64,000 bases of DNA, from the NCBI RefSeq assembly GCF_002001205.1, contig NZ_MUNZ01000079.1, positions 45,468 through 109,467 of the forward strand, written 5' to 3'. Positions 9,396-18,622 of the stretch are shown here, piece by piece. A program made the position numbers and the translations under genes. The stretch's first letter is position 1; each line of letters opens with the position of its first letter. The DNA comes from Hydrogenophaga sp. A37 (GTDB lineage: Bacteria; Pseudomonadota; Gammaproteobacteria; Burkholderiales; Burkholderiaceae_C). A model generated the notes under the pieces. It was not told where the DNA came from, ran no database searches, and was given only the letters and a program-made list of their open reading frames with translations.

Positions 9396-10784
9396 ATGAC
9401 CTCTTCCTTGATCTTTCACCGCAGCGCACTGGCTCTGGCTGTCCTGACGCTCGCTGGCTGCTCAATGATCCCGACGCTGGAGCGCCCCGCCGCGCCCGTG
9501 GCCGCGCAGTTCCCCGGCCAGTTGGCCTCGGCCGCAGCGGCCGGCCCGGCGCTGGCCTGGGAGAGCTTCGTGAACGACGCCCGGCTGCGCGAGCTGATCA
9601 CGCTGTCGCTGCAGAACAACCGCGATCTGCGCGTGGCCACGCTCAACATTGAACAGGTGCGGGCGCAGTACCAGATCCGTCGCGCCGATCAGCTCCCCAC
9701 GCTGAACCTGGCCGCGACCGGCAACCGCCAGCCCACGGCCGACGACGGCATGAGCAGCACCTACACCGCAGGCCTGGCGATGGCCAGCTGGGAGCTGGAC
9801 TTCTTTGGTCGGGTGGCCAGCCTGAAAGAGGCTGCGCTCGCCGAGTTCCTGGCCAGCGAAGAAGCGCGCCGGACAGCGCAAACCAGCCTGGTCGCGGCGG
9901 TGGCCAGCACCTGGCTCAGCCTGCAGGCCGACGAAGAGTTGCTGCATCTCACGCAGAGCACCCTGATCACTCGCGAAGACTCGCTGCGCCTGACCAAGCT
10001 GCGCTTCGACAACGGCGCCACCTCGGCCCTGGATCTGCGCCAGGCCGAATCGTTGTCCGCCGCAGCGCGCAGCGCGCTGGCTCAACAACAGCGGGCGAAG
10101 TCACTCGATCTGAACGCCCTGACGCTGCTGGTGGGCCAGACCCCGCCGCCCAACCTGCTGCCCACGGTGGCCGGAGCGACCACCCAGGCCCAGCTGAGCG
10201 AGGTGCCCGAAGGCCTGCCGTCCGAACTGCTCACGCGCCGCGCGGACATCCGCCAGGCCGAGCAGGCGCTGATTGCGGCCAACGCCAACATCGGTGCGGC
10301 GCGCGCCGCCTTCTTCCCTCGCATCTCGCTCACCGCGAGCGTCGGCACCGCGAGCAACCAGCTCTCGGGCCTGTTTGAAAGTGGCTCATGGGGCTTCTCG
10401 ATGGCGCCCCAGGCGCTGCTGCCGATCTTTGACGCGGGCCGCAACCAGGCGAACCTGACGGTGGCCAAGGTGTCGCGCGACGTGGCGGTGGCGCAGTACG
10501 AGAAGGCGATCCAGGTCGCGTTCCGTGAGGTTGCCGACGCGCTGGCCGGGCGCACGACGTTGGGCGAACAGCTCGCGGCCCAGCAGGCTCAGGCCACCGC
10601 CGAGGCCGAGCGCTTCCGCCTGGCCGATCTGCGCTACCGCAACGGGGTGGCGAGCTACCTTGATGTGCTTGACGCGCAACGCTCGCTGTTCACGACCCAG
10701 CAGGCGTTGGCGCAGACGAAGCTCGCGCAGCAGCAGAGCCAGGTGGCCCTGTACAAGGCGCTGGGGGGCGGCTGGACGGAGTAG
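9396..10784 (+). CDS. Outer-membrane efflux lipoprotein (OprM/NodT family)
   Basis: Outer-membrane channel of the tripartite efflux pump, 462 residues. The signal peptide ends in the lipobox LTLAGC, so the mature protein is lipidated. Two repeated OEP domains follow (about residues 65-255 and 275-460), with the family signatures LRELITLSLQNNRDLRVA and RADIRQAEQALIAANANIG. The start ATG was chosen because upstream in-frame codons lie outside a plausible signal peptide. Last gene of the efflux operon, 126 bp after the pump gene; that gap contains only weakly repeat-like GC-rich sequence. Confidence 0.92.
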   Translation: MTSSLIFHRSALALAVLTLAGCSMIPTLERPAAPVAAQFPGQLASAAAAGPALAWESFVNDARLRELITLSLQNNRDLRVATLNIEQVRAQYQIRRADQLPTLNLAATGNRQPTADDGMSSTYTAGLAMASWELDFFGRVASLKEAALAEFLASEEARRTAQTSLVAAVASTWLSLQADEELLHLTQSTLITREDSLRLTKLRFDNGATSALDLRQAESLSAAARSALAQQQRAKSLDLNALTLLVGQTPPPNLLPTVAGATTQAQLSEVPEGLPSELLTRRADIRQAEQALIAANANIGAARAAFFPRISLTASVGTASNQLSGLFESGSWGFSMAPQALLPIFDAGRNQANLTVAKVSRDVAVAQYEKAIQVAFREVADALAGRTTLGEQLAAQQAQATAEAERFRLADLRYRNGVASYLDVLDAQRSLFTTQQALAQTKLAQQQSQVALYKALGGGWTE

Positions 10785-10849
10785 CGGGTTCTCACGCGCT
10801 CGCTGGTGCCGGGGCGTTTTCCGGAGTGCAATGTCTTGCCCAGGGCACC

Positions 10850-10921
10850 CAAGGATCCGGCTCCGCCGGTCCCAGGGTGCGCCCCCCTTCAAGGGGGGAC
10901 GCGCGAAGCGCGGCGGGGGGT
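10850..10921. repeat. GC-rich palindromic element after the efflux operon
   Basis: A segment with GCGCCCCCCTTCAAGGGGGG at its core and GCGCGAAGCGCG beside it, lying between the convergent efflux operon and the LOG-family gene. The hairpin potential suggests it may end transcription in both directions, though no T-run follows. Confidence 0.5.
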
Positions 10922-10923
10922 AG

Positions 10924-11793
10924 TCAGTTCTTCAAATCGTAGAAGCGCAGGATCTGGTCCCAGGCGGCCTGGGGTTCGTCCACAAAGATGAACAGCTTCA
11001 GGTCGTCGGGCGAAATCGTGCCTTCTTCCACCAGCAGATCGAGATCGATCAGGCGCTTCCAGTAGGCCGAGCCGAACAACACGATCGGCACCGGCTTGGC
11101 CTTCTTGCACTGCACGAGGGTGATCACCTCGAACAGCTCGTCCAGCGTGCCGAAGCCGCCCGGGAAGGCCACAAGGGCTTTCGCGCGCATCATGAAGTGC
11201 ATCTTGCGCAGCGCGAAGTAGTGGAACTTGAAGCTCAGCTGCGGGGTGATGAAGCGGTTGCCCGACTGCTCGAAGGGCAATGAGATGTTCAACCCGACGT
11301 TGAGCGCGCCTTCGTCGTGCGCGCCCCGGTTGGCCGCTTCCATGATGCCCGGGCCGCCACCGGTGCAGATGAACATCTGGTCTTCCTTGGCAGCGCTGGC
11401 GCTGTAGCGGGCCACCAGGCCGCCAAAGGCGCGGGCCTCGTCGTAGTAGTGCGCGTTGCGCAGAATCGCCTCGGCCTTGCGGATGGTCTCGGCGTCGCCG
11501 CCTGCCTTGGCCTGGTCGAGTGCGGCCTGGGCTTCTGAGGCCTCGCGGAAGCGGGCGCTGCCGAAGACCACGACGGTGCTCTCGATGCCCAGCGCCTGCT
11601 GTGCCAGATCGGGCTTGAGCATTTCCAACTGGAGGCGGATGCCGCGCGTCTCGCGGCGCAACAGGAACTCGGGATCGGCAAAGGCCATGCGGTAGGCATC
11701 GGCCGCGAGGGGGTTGCCGTTGTTGGCGTGCGCCTGCAGGTCGGCCCAGGCGTCTGCAATGCGCCGTTCGCTCAGGTCTTGGGTGGCTTCCAT
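10924..11793 (-). CDS. LOG-family protein (TIGR00730-type Rossmann fold)
   Basis: A 289-residue member of the LOG/lysine-decarboxylase-like family. Characterised relatives are nucleotide 5'-monophosphate phosphoribohydrolases acting on AMP or cytokinin ribotides; none decarboxylate lysine. The family signatures are visible: CTGGGPGIMEAANRGA (nucleotide-binding turn) and AFPGGFGTLDELFEVIT (PGGxGTxxE catalytic motif). The N-terminal 100 residues are helical and longer than in the short LOG proteins, as in proteobacterial long forms. It is 35 bp downstream of a transporter gene on the same strand. The physiological substrate is not known. Confidence 0.88.
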   Translation of the reverse strand: MEATQDLSERRIADAWADLQAHANNGNPLAADAYRMAFADPEFLLRRETRGIRLQLEMLKPDLAQQALGIESTVVVFGSARFREASEAQAALDQAKAGGDAETIRKAEAILRNAHYYDEARAFGGLVARYSASAAKEDQMFICTGGGPGIMEAANRGAHDEGALNVGLNISLPFEQSGNRFITPQLSFKFHYFALRKMHFMMRAKALVAFPGGFGTLDELFEVITLVQCKKAKPVPIVLFGSAYWKRLIDLDLLVEEGTISPDDLKLFIFVDEPQAAWDQILRFYDLKN

Positions 11794-11828
11794 GGCGTTC
11801 TTTCAGTGGAGAAGAGAGTAGGGATGCA

Positions 11829-12707
11829 TCACAGGCCCATGGCGAGGGCCAGCGGCACGAAGATCACCGCCAGTGCATTGCCCAGCATGATCATCGCACC
11901 CACCTTGTCGGGCTCCTGGTGGTAACGGTCGGCGAGCATGAATTGCACCACGGCGGGTGGCAAGGCTGCGAACAGCAACAGCTGACCGCGCGCGGCCCCT
12001 TCGAGCCCGAGGGCCCAAGCCAGCGGGATGCCGATGGCCAGTCCGATCAACGGGCGCGCCAGCGCGCCGAGCAGTCCGAGGGCCAGACCCTCTCGGGTGA
12101 GAGCGGTCAGCCGGACGCCCAGCGCGAACAGCATCATGGGCAGCAGTGCGTCGCCCAGCAACTTGCAGCTGGCGAGCACCACATCGGGCGGACGCACGTC
12201 GGTCAAGGCGCTGAAGAAACCCAGCGCGGTGCCGATCATCAGCGGGCTGGTGAGCAGGTCGCGTGTGCGCGCGGAGGCGCTGGTGATGCGTGCACCGATC
12301 GAGAAATGAAACAGGTTGCTGACCGAAAACAGCGCCACGGCCGCGCCAAAGTGCGCCGGGCCAAAGGCCAGCAGCGCCAGCGGCAGACCCATGTTGCCGC
12401 AGTTGTTGAACATGACCACGGGCACGAGGGTGCGTGGCTGTGCGCCGAACAGCCGCGCCAGGGGCCAGGCCAGCAGGCCACTGCCGAGGATCAACACCGT
12501 GCCGCCGATCAGCAAGGGCACGTGGTCTGCGAGGCGGAAGTCTTTGGACGCCAACGCCGAATACACCAGCGCCGGCGCCAGCACATCAAGCGCAATGCGG
12601 TTGAACGCCGCCATGTCCGGCACCTTGCGCCGCGCGTAGCCATAGCCGACCGCGACGATCAGAAAGACCGGGATGATGACGTCGGCGATGCGGGACAGCA
12701 ATTCCAT
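11829..12707 (-). CDS. AEC (auxin efflux carrier) family transporter
   Basis: A 292-residue inner-membrane carrier of the AEC family, with about ten hydrophobic segments. The N-terminal MELLSRIADVIIPVFLIVAVGYGYARRK and the internal FNNCGNMGLPLALLAFG with its NxGxxGLP-like turn are typical. Bacterial members often export or exchange dicarboxylates such as malate or malonate, but the substrate cannot be assigned. Probably co-transcribed with the downstream LOG-family gene. Confidence 0.87.
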   Translation of the reverse strand: MELLSRIADVIIPVFLIVAVGYGYARRKVPDMAAFNRIALDVLAPALVYSALASKDFRLADHVPLLIGGTVLILGSGLLAWPLARLFGAQPRTLVPVVMFNNCGNMGLPLALLAFGPAHFGAAVALFSVSNLFHFSIGARITSASARTRDLLTSPLMIGTALGFFSALTDVRPPDVVLASCKLLGDALLPMMLFALGVRLTALTREGLALGLLGALARPLIGLAIGIPLAWALGLEGAARGQLLLFAALPPAVVQFMLADRYHQEPDKVGAMIMLGNALAVIFVPLALAMGL

Positions 12708-12736
12708 ACAGGTCGTCTAGGGTAGCGTGAAAATGC

Positions 12737-12760
12737 AAAAAGGCTCCCGAAGGAGCCTTT
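12737..12760 (-). terminator. Rho-independent terminator downstream of efp
   Basis: Hairpin AAAGGCTCC-loop CGAA/TTCG-GGAGCCTTT; read on the minus strand it is followed by TTTTTGCATTTT. It ends transcription from efp, with a dispersed repeat lying between the stop codon and the hairpin. Confidence 0.8.
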
Positions 12761-12788
12761 CTGGTGTCACTGGGTCTGATCGGTTTCG

Positions 12789-12860
12789 GCGCCGGGCCGC
12801 CCCAAGCCGAAACGCACCCCCTTGGGGGGCAGCGACCCGCGCAGCGGCGGAGCGTGGGGG
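12789..12860 (-). repeat. Dispersed repeat family A, copy 1
   Basis: About 72 bp. In minus orientation it reads CCCCCACGCTCCGCCGCTGC, then GGGTCGCTGCCCCCC, a G-run, and ends CTTGGGGCGGCCCGGCG. The same block recurs at 17931-18003 (plus) and 35941-36013 (minus) with roughly 80-90 percent identity by eye. It lies just downstream of efp. Confidence 0.85.
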
Positions 12861-12869
12861 AGCAGTTCC

Positions 12870-13424
12870 TCAGACGCGCTTGCGGTATTCACCGGTGCGG
12901 GTGTCGATTTCGATCTTGTCGTCCTGCGCCACAAACAGCGGCACGGCCACTTCAAAACCGGTGGCGATCTTGGCGGGCTTGAGCACCTTGCCGGACGTGT
13001 CGCCCTTGACGGCGGGTTCGGTCCAGGTGATCACGCGCTCGACACTGGTCGGCAGTTCGACCGAGATCGCCTTGCCGTCGTAGAACACCACTTCAACGGT
13101 CATGCCGTCTTCGAGGTAGTTCAGGGCGTCGCCCATGTTTTCGGCTTCGACTTCGTACTGGTTGTATTCGCTGTCCATGCAGACGTACATGGGATCGGCG
13201 AAGTAGGAGTAGGTGCACTCCTTCTTGTCCAGAATGATCTGGTCCATCTTGTCGTCGGCCCGGCAGACCACTTCGGTGGCCATGTTGTTCAGCAGGGCCT
13301 TGAGCTTCAGGCGCACGGTGGCCGCGCCACGGCCGCCACGGGCGTATTCGGTCTTCAGAACGATCATGGGGTCCTTGCCGTGCATGATCACGTTGCCTGC
13401 GCGCAGTTCTTGGGCGATTTTCAT
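12870..13424 (-). CDS. efp: Elongation factor P (Arg32 type)
   Basis: EF-P binds between the P and E sites of the ribosome and relieves stalling at polyproline stretches. The 184-residue product has the expected three beta-barrel domains (KOW-like residues 1-65, then two OB folds). The tip of the first domain reads YARGGRGAA with arginine at position 32, not the lysine used by EpmA-type systems. Arginine 32 is the residue that EarP rhamnosylates, and earP lies directly upstream. The ATG was chosen at [11 protein letters not shown]; the frame stays open about 140 codons further upstream but without homology. Followed by a family A repeat and a terminator. Confidence 0.97.
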   Translation of the reverse strand: MKIAQELRAGNVIMHGKDPMIVLKTEYARGGRGAATVRLKLKALLNNMATEVVCRADDKMDQIILDKKECTYSYFADPMYVCMDSEYNQYEVEAENMGDALNYLEDGMTVEVVFYDGKAISVELPTSVERVITWTEPAVKGDTSGKVLKPAKIATGFEVAVPLFVAQDDKIEIDTRTGEYRKRV

Positions 13425-13576
13425 AGGGATTCCAACAGTTGGGCCGCGGTTTCCGGCAGGGCACTTGCGGCCTGCGGAAGGGTCTTGAGAGCTGCGATCT
13501 GCGCGGCGAGGCAGAGGGCTGGCTGGAAACGGGCATCGGCCAGAGGCCGCACCGGTTTTCTGCAAAGCCTTGAATT

Positions 13577-14662
13577 TTATCGCTTTTCCAGCACGAATTT
13601 GATCAGCTGTTCGCTCAATGACGGCTGGGCGAGCAGGCGAGCGCGGGCGGCCTGCACGCAGCCGGTCCAGCTGTGCACCACTTCCCAGCCGGGCCACACG
13701 GTAGCTGGCGCGGTCACGCCGTTCCAGGCATGGTGCATTTCGCGCAGCGAGGCGGGCGCCTGCAGCCAGTCCAGAAAGGCGTCGAGCTTGGCGTGGTGGG
13801 CGTTGTCGTGCTGCGGGTAGATGTGCCAGACGAAAGGCTTGCCCGCCCACAGTGCTCGCACCAGAGAGTCTTCGCCGCGCACGAAATTGAGGTCACAACT
13901 CCAGAGCAGGTGGTCGTAGTCGCGCTGGGTCAGGCGCGGCAGGCGCTGGAGGACGGCGAGGCCGGTGTCCAACCCCTGAGCCTGTGCGGTGGCCACGGCA
14001 TCGCCCGCACGGCCGGCGGTGACCAGCCAGTCGCTCGCAGTGTCGCCCGCCTGTCGCAGCACGGAGGGCAGGGCGGAGGGCTCGTAGCAGAAGAGGCTGG
14101 CGCGCGGCTGGTCGGTGTGAGGCAAGCCGCGCGACCCGAGCCAGGCATGGGCGTCGAAAGCGGCTTGACGCTCTGGCAGGTCGTTCTCTCGAAGCAGCCC
14201 ACCGGTGGCCGGTGTGAAGCCCGGGTAGAAAAACCACTTGCCCACGCCGCGCATCGGCCCGGTGGACACCAGCGAGGGCAGGCGGTGACAGCGCTCGACA
14301 TAGGACTCGGCGCTCATGTATTCCAGGTTGACCCAGACCGGCGCCTGGCCACCTGCGGCGATGGCGGTGTCCCGGTGTTCCAGTGCTTCGGGCGGCGGAT
14401 GGCAGCCGAAGGTCTCGATCCAGACATCGGCAGGCGGCAGGCCCGCCAGCAGACCACTCGCCAACGGTTCGGTCCAGTGCAATACCTGCACGCCGTCCAC
14501 ATGGCCTTCGAGTGCACCGGGCACCATCCAGCCGAGGTCGTCGGGTTGATCGATCCAAAGCCGCACGGTCTGACCGCTTGCGGCCAGTTCGGCGCAGAAG
14601 CGCCAGCAGACACCGATGTCGCCCAGGTTGTCGATGACTTTGCAGAAGATGTCCCAGCGCAT
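13577..14662 (-). CDS. earP: EF-P arginine-32 rhamnosyltransferase EarP
   Basis: EarP (formerly DUF2331) transfers rhamnose from dTDP-beta-L-rhamnose to Arg32 of EF-P, activating it. The N-terminus [20 protein letters not shown] is diagnostic, with the catalytic-site Asp residues in the DNLGD region; the C-terminal Rossmann half contains [19 protein letters not shown] and [14 protein letters not shown], which bind the nucleotide sugar. The protein has about 361 residues. I prefer the second of two ATGs (MRWDIF), which has an AGG nearby; the first is three codons upstream at 14671. It is 153 bp upstream of efp on the same strand. The dTDP-rhamnose genes are not in this window. Confidence 0.95.
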   Translation of the reverse strand: MRWDIFCKVIDNLGDIGVCWRFCAELAASGQTVRLWIDQPDDLGWMVPGALEGHVDGVQVLHWTEPLASGLLAGLPPADVWIETFGCHPPPEALEHRDTAIAAGGQAPVWVNLEYMSAESYVERCHRLPSLVSTGPMRGVGKWFFYPGFTPATGGLLRENDLPERQAAFDAHAWLGSRGLPHTDQPRASLFCYEPSALPSVLRQAGDTASDWLVTAGRAGDAVATAQAQGLDTGLAVLQRLPRLTQRDYDHLLWSCDLNFVRGEDSLVRALWAGKPFVWHIYPQHDNAHHAKLDAFLDWLQAPASLREMHHAWNGVTAPATVWPGWEVVHSWTGCVQAARARLLAQPSLSEQLIKFVLEKR

Positions 14663-14783
14663 GGCCTGCATTGTCGACGCAAGCGCCGGCGGACTTGGCG
14701 GCCCGACCCGGTCGGCCTATAGTGGCTGGCTGAGGCCACGGGGCCGTGCGTGCCCACCCAACGCTTGTCTGAGGAGTGATGCC

Positions 14784-15848
14784 ATGTGGACTGCCCGTTT
14801 GAACCGTGTCTGCCGTTGGTTTCTCGCGGTTTGCAGCACGTGGCTGGTGTTTCTGTTGCCTGCGGGTGCCCAGGACCTGTTGGCCGACATGGGCAGCGGG
14901 CCGCCGTCGGGCCGCTATGCATTTGCCAGTTCGACACCGAAAACCCTGGCAGATCTGCTCAAGGGTCCGGGGCAGGGAGACGCGGTGAACGCGGTGGGCC
15001 ACCTGTTCCTGCCGCCTGGCGATGCTGCGGCGGGCAAGGTCGGTGCGGTGATCCTGATTCATGGCTCCGGGGGGATTTACGACGCCATGCTGGACTTCTG
15101 GCCCAAGCAGTTCAATGCGGCAGGCTTCGCGGTACTGGCGGTGGATTCGTTTGGACCGCGCGGTGTCAAGAGCACGGCGGACGACCAGTCGCAGGTGCCA
15201 TTTTCGGCAGACACCGCCGACGCCTTTGCCGCCTTGCGGCTGTTCGCGACCCACCCTCGCATCGACCCCAAGCGCATCGCCATCATGGGCTTCTCGCGCG
15301 GAGGCATCACCACCTGGCGCACTGCGGTCGAGCGCGTCATCGCTTCGCAGAAGCTGCCCGATGGCCTGCGCTTCGCGGCGCATGTGCCGGTGTATTCGGG
15401 TGGCTGCTCAGGCCTCTTCCGTTTTGTCGTCAAACCCGGGGTGTTTTCTACCGCAGCGCCCATGCTGTGGGTGCATGGTGATGCCGATGACTACACGCCG
15501 ATCGGGGCTTGTCGGGACTTTTCTCAGCGCATCGCCCAGGCTGGAACACCGGTGGAATTCGTCGCCATCGCGGGCGCCCAACACAAGTTCGATATGGACG
15601 ACACGCGGCGCTTTCCCATGCGTGGCGCTTTGCGCACCCTGGAGAGTTGTCCGGTTGAGCTGGACGTCGACACGATGTTGGCATACGACCGCAACAACGG
15701 CCAGCGCCTGACAGGAGAGGCGCTTCAAACCACCCTGAAGCAGGCCTGCAGCGCGGTAGGCGCCTCGGTGCAGGGGGATCGCGCGGCGCGCGACAAGGCC
15801 GCGCAGACGGTGCTCGCTTTCCTGGGAAGGGCGCTGGCACCGCGCTGA
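14784..15848 (+). CDS. Secreted dienelactone-hydrolase-like alpha/beta hydrolase
   Basis: A 354-residue alpha/beta hydrolase with a signal peptide (residues 1-29, cleavage predicted after AGA before QDLLAD), so it acts in the periplasm. The nucleophile elbow is GFSRGG (Ser), the acid is probably in GDADDYTP and the base in [10 protein letters not shown], giving a full triad. It resembles the dienelactone hydrolase family by topology, but the substrate is unknown. The start ATG follows GAGGAG; the same frame is open further upstream without signal-peptide character. It diverges from earP. Confidence 0.82.
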   Translation: MWTARLNRVCRWFLAVCSTWLVFLLPAGAQDLLADMGSGPPSGRYAFASSTPKTLADLLKGPGQGDAVNAVGHLFLPPGDAAAGKVGAVILIHGSGGIYDAMLDFWPKQFNAAGFAVLAVDSFGPRGVKSTADDQSQVPFSADTADAFAALRLFATHPRIDPKRIAIMGFSRGGITTWRTAVERVIASQKLPDGLRFAAHVPVYSGGCSGLFRFVVKPGVFSTAAPMLWVHGDADDYTPIGACRDFSQRIAQAGTPVEFVAIAGAQHKFDMDDTRRFPMRGALRTLESCPVELDVDTMLAYDRNNGQRLTGEALQTTLKQACSAVGASVQGDRAARDKAAQTVLAFLGRALAPR

Positions 15849-15884
15849 CATCTGTGGCCCTGGATGTGAGGGAACGGGGCGCGA

Positions 15885-15890
15885 CACAAT
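15885..15890 (+). promoter_or_regulatory. Putative -10 box of uvrC (CACAAT)
   Basis: CACAAT ends 7 bp before the uvrC ATG, with no Shine-Dalgarno sequence between. This spacing would place the transcript start at the ATG. Weak by itself, but it repeats the pattern at nhaA, pgsA, surE and rlmD. Confidence 0.3.
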
Positions 15891-15897
15891 AACGCCC

Positions 15898-17928
15898 ATG
15901 TCAGAAACGCACACCGAACAATTGCTCAGCGAAGTCGCGGCCCTGCCGGGCCTGCCCGGCGTCTACCGCTACTTCGACGCCCAGGGCCAACTGCTCTACG
16001 TGGGCAAGGCGCGCAACCTAAAGAAGCGTGTCAGCAGCTATTTTCAAAAGCGTCACGACGGCACGCGCATCGGCCACATGATCAGCAAGATCGTGCGCAT
16101 GGAGACCACGGTGGTGCGCTCCGAGGCCGAGGCGCTGCTGCTGGAAAACAACCTGATCAAAACGTTGAACCCCAAGTTCAACATCCTGTTTCGCGACGAC
16201 AAGAGCTACCCCTACCTCAAGATCACCGGCACGCGAGAAACCTTTCGCACCGCCGGACCGCGCCCGGTGCCTTCGCTGGCGTTTCCGCGCATGGCTTACT
16301 ACCGCGGCGTGGTGGACCGACGCCACAGCTATTACGGCCCATACCCCAGCGCCTGGGCGGTGAAGGAAACCATCACCCTGCTGCAAAAGGTGTTCCGCCT
16401 GCGCACCTGCGAAGACACGGTGTTCGCCAACCGCACGCGGCCCTGCCTGCTGTACCAGATCAAACGCTGTACCGGGCCTTGCGTGGACCTGATCGACAGC
16501 GAAGCCTATGCACAGGACGTGGCCGACGCCGAGCGCTTTCTGCGCGGCGAAACCCAGGCGGTGCTCGACACGCTGGAGGCGCGGATGATGGCGCACGCCG
16601 AGAAGCTCGAATTCGAGCAGGCTGCCGAGATCCGCAACCAGATGAGCGCGCTCTCCCGCGTGTTGCACCAGCAGGCGATGGACAACGTGTCCGACAAGGA
16701 CGTGGACGTGCTCGCGGTCAAGGTGCAGGGCGGTCGCGCCTGCGTGAACCTGGCCATGATCCGCGGCGGTCGCCACCTGGGCGACCGGCCGTATTTTCCG
16801 GCGCACGTGGAGGACGCGACGCAGATCGAGAGCCTGCTGGCCGAGGACGGCGCGGCGAGCGGCGACCCGGTTGAGCGCGTGGCGGTGCAGGTGCTCGAAG
16901 CCTTCATCGCACAACACTACCTGGGCACGGCCATGCCGCACACCCTGGTGACCAGCCATCCGGTGGGCAAACCGCTGCTGGACGCGCTGACCGAACAGAT
17001 TGGCGCCAAGGTCAATGCCGTGCACCAGCCGCGCGAGCACCGCCGCATCTGGCTGGAGATGGCGCAGAAAAACGCCGACATCGCGCTCGCCCGGCTGCTG
17101 TCGGAAGAGGGTTCGCAGCAGGCCCGCACCCGCGCGCTGGCCGAGGCGCTGGGCCTGCCCGACGACAGCCTCGACGAGCTGCGCATCGAGTGCTTCGACA
17201 TCTCGCACACGGCGGGCGAATCCACTCAGGCGTCCTGCGTGGTGTTCGAGGCGCACAAGATGCAGAACGCGCAGTACCGTCGCTACAACATCGATGGCAT
17301 CACCGGCGGCGACGACTACGCCGCGATGCGCCAGGTGCTGCTGCGCCGCTACGGCAAGATCGCCGAGGCCTTGCGCGCAGAGACCGAGGAAGCCGCCACG
17401 CCCGCAGAGCCGACCGACGCTTCAGAACCGGCCGCAGAAGGCAGCACCGACGCCACCTCGGGTCTGCCGACCGGCCCGCGCATGCCCGACCTGGTGCTGG
17501 TGGACGGCGGCAAGGGCCAGGTCAGCATGGCGCGCGAGGTGTTCCAGCAACTCGGGTTGGACCTGTCGCTGATCGTCGGCGTGGAAAAGGGCGAGGGCCG
17601 CAAGGTGGGCCTGGAAGAGCTGGTGTTCGCCGACGGCCGCGAGAAGGTCTACCTGGGCCACGACTCGGCCGCGCTGATGTTGGTGGCGCAGATCCGTGAC
17701 GAGGCGCACCGCTTTGCCATCACCGGCATGCGCGCCCAGCGCGCCAAGGTGCGCACGGGCGGCAGCAAGCTCGAAGACATACCAGGTGTCGGTCCCAAGA
17801 AGCGGGCGCGTCTGCTGCAACGCTTTGGCGGCGTGCGCGGCGTGGCATCGGCCAGTGTGGAAGATCTCTGCACGGTGGACGGCATCTCGACCGAACTGGC
17901 CGACGCCATCTACCGAGCGCTGCATTGA
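15898..17928 (+). CDS. uvrC: Excinuclease ABC subunit UvrC
   Basis: UvrC makes both incisions in nucleotide excision repair after UvrAB locates damage. The GIY-YIG nuclease is at residues about 15-95 ([20 protein letters not shown]), the UvrB-binding UVR motif at about 225-260, the RNase H-like 3'-5' incision domain at about 400-600 (with [12 protein letters not shown]), and two helix-hairpin-helix motifs at the C-terminus ([14 protein letters not shown]). At 676 residues it is longer than the usual 600-620, because of a charged Ala/Pro/Glu/Thr-rich insertion near residues 494-527. A -10-like box lies just before the start. Confidence 0.96.
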   Translation: MSETHTEQLLSEVAALPGLPGVYRYFDAQGQLLYVGKARNLKKRVSSYFQKRHDGTRIGHMISKIVRMETTVVRSEAEALLLENNLIKTLNPKFNILFRDDKSYPYLKITGTRETFRTAGPRPVPSLAFPRMAYYRGVVDRRHSYYGPYPSAWAVKETITLLQKVFRLRTCEDTVFANRTRPCLLYQIKRCTGPCVDLIDSEAYAQDVADAERFLRGETQAVLDTLEARMMAHAEKLEFEQAAEIRNQMSALSRVLHQQAMDNVSDKDVDVLAVKVQGGRACVNLAMIRGGRHLGDRPYFPAHVEDATQIESLLAEDGAASGDPVERVAVQVLEAFIAQHYLGTAMPHTLVTSHPVGKPLLDALTEQIGAKVNAVHQPREHRRIWLEMAQKNADIALARLLSEEGSQQARTRALAEALGLPDDSLDELRIECFDISHTAGESTQASCVVFEAHKMQNAQYRRYNIDGITGGDDYAAMRQVLLRRYGKIAEALRAETEEAATPAEPTDASEPAAEGSTDATSGLPTGPRMPDLVLVDGGKGQVSMAREVFQQLGLDLSLIVGVEKGEGRKVGLEELVFADGREKVYLGHDSAALMLVAQIRDEAHRFAITGMRAQRAKVRTGGSKLEDIPGVGPKKRARLLQRFGGVRGVASASVEDLCTVDGISTELADAIYRALH

Positions 17929-17930
17929 AC

Positions 17931-18003
17931 CCCCACGCTCCGCCGCTGCGTGGGTCGCTGCCCTCCGAGGGGGCTGATCCGGCTTGGGGTGGCCCGGCGC
18001 CGA
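17931..18003 (+). repeat. Dispersed repeat family A, copy 2
   Basis: About 73 bp between uvrC and pgsA, reading CCCCCACGCTCCGCCGCTGC, then GGGTCGCTGCCCTCCGAGGG and ending GGCTTGGGGTGGCCCGGCGC. Same element as at 12789-12860 and 35941-36013. It begins 3 bp after the uvrC stop codon, a position where it may work as a transcript 3' end. Confidence 0.85.
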
Positions 18004-18040
18004 ATCGCCTTGTTGGTCTCGGAATGGTGCGCTGCTCCCC

Positions 18041-18046
18041 CATAAT
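18041..18046 (+). promoter_or_regulatory. Putative -10 box of pgsA (CATAAT)
   Basis: CATAAT is followed by six cytosines and then the pgsA ATG, with no ribosome-binding site. The distance suits a leaderless transcript. Confidence 0.4.
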
Positions 18047-18052
18047 CCCCCC

Positions 18053-18622
18053 ATGTTTTTCAACCTTCCCACCCTGCTGACCTGGGCGCGCATCGTCGCC
18101 ATCCCGCTGATCATTGGGGTGTTCTATCTGGAAGGCATGAGCGCCAAAGAGCAGAACCTGATCGCCACCGTGCTGTTCGTGGTGTTTGCCGCCACCGACT
18201 GGGCCGACGGCTACCTCGCCCGCAAACTCAACCAGACCTCGGCCTTTGGTGCCTTTCTTGATCCGGTGGCGGACAAGTTTCTCGTCTGTGCCAGCCTGCT
18301 GGTGCTGGTGCACCTGGAGCGGGCCGACGTGTTCGTGGCGCTGATCATCATCGGGCGCGAGATCGCGATCTCGTCGCTGCGCGAGTGGATGGCCATCATC
18401 GGTGCGACCAAGAGCGTGGCCGTCCACATGGTCGGCAAACTCAAGACGGCCGTGCAAATGACAGCGATTCCCTTTCTGTTGTTCAACGGCAAGCTGCTCG
18501 GTGTGATCGACACCCACCTCTGGGGCACCTGGCTGATCTGGATCTCGGCGGTGCTCACCGTCTGGTCCATGGTGTATTACCTGCAGAAGGCGCTGCCCGA
18601 GATTCGCGCCCGCTCCCGCTGA
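18053..18622 (+). CDS. pgsA: CDP-diacylglycerol-glycerol-3-phosphate 3-phosphatidyltransferase
   Basis: PgsA makes phosphatidylglycerol phosphate, the committed step to phosphatidylglycerol and cardiolipin, in the inner membrane. The 189-residue protein has the CDP-alcohol phosphotransferase signature DG-x2-AR-x8-G-x3-D-x3-D, seen in DWADGYLARKLNQTSAF followed by GAFLDPVADK. Four to six hydrophobic helices fit the family. The start MFFNLPTLLTWARI matches homologues. Its TGA overlaps the ATG of the next gene by one base. Confidence 0.95.
   Translation: MFFNLPTLLTWARIVAIPLIIGVFYLEGMSAKEQNLIATVLFVVFAATDWADGYLARKLNQTSAFGAFLDPVADKFLVCASLLVLVHLERADVFVALIIIGREIAISSLREWMAIIGATKSVAVHMVGKLKTAVQMTAIPFLLFNGKLLGVIDTHLWGTWLIWISAVLTVWSMVYYLQKALPEIRARSR

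Noticed and set aside
7581..9419. Long minus-strand frame opposite the RND pump
   Set aside because: Antisense shadow of a clear pump gene; composition is His/Arg/Gln-heavy with no family resemblance.
11317..11538. Small plus-strand frames inside the LOG-family gene
   Set aside because: No ribosome-binding site, no conserved features; shadows of the minus-strand gene.
12822..13820. Plus-strand frame opposite efp
   Set aside because: Overlaps efp entirely and includes the family A repeat; composition is a shadow of the other strand.
13425..13850. N-terminal extension of EF-P by about 140 residues
   Set aside because: EF-P has a fixed length of about 184-188 residues; the extension has no homology and reaches into earP.
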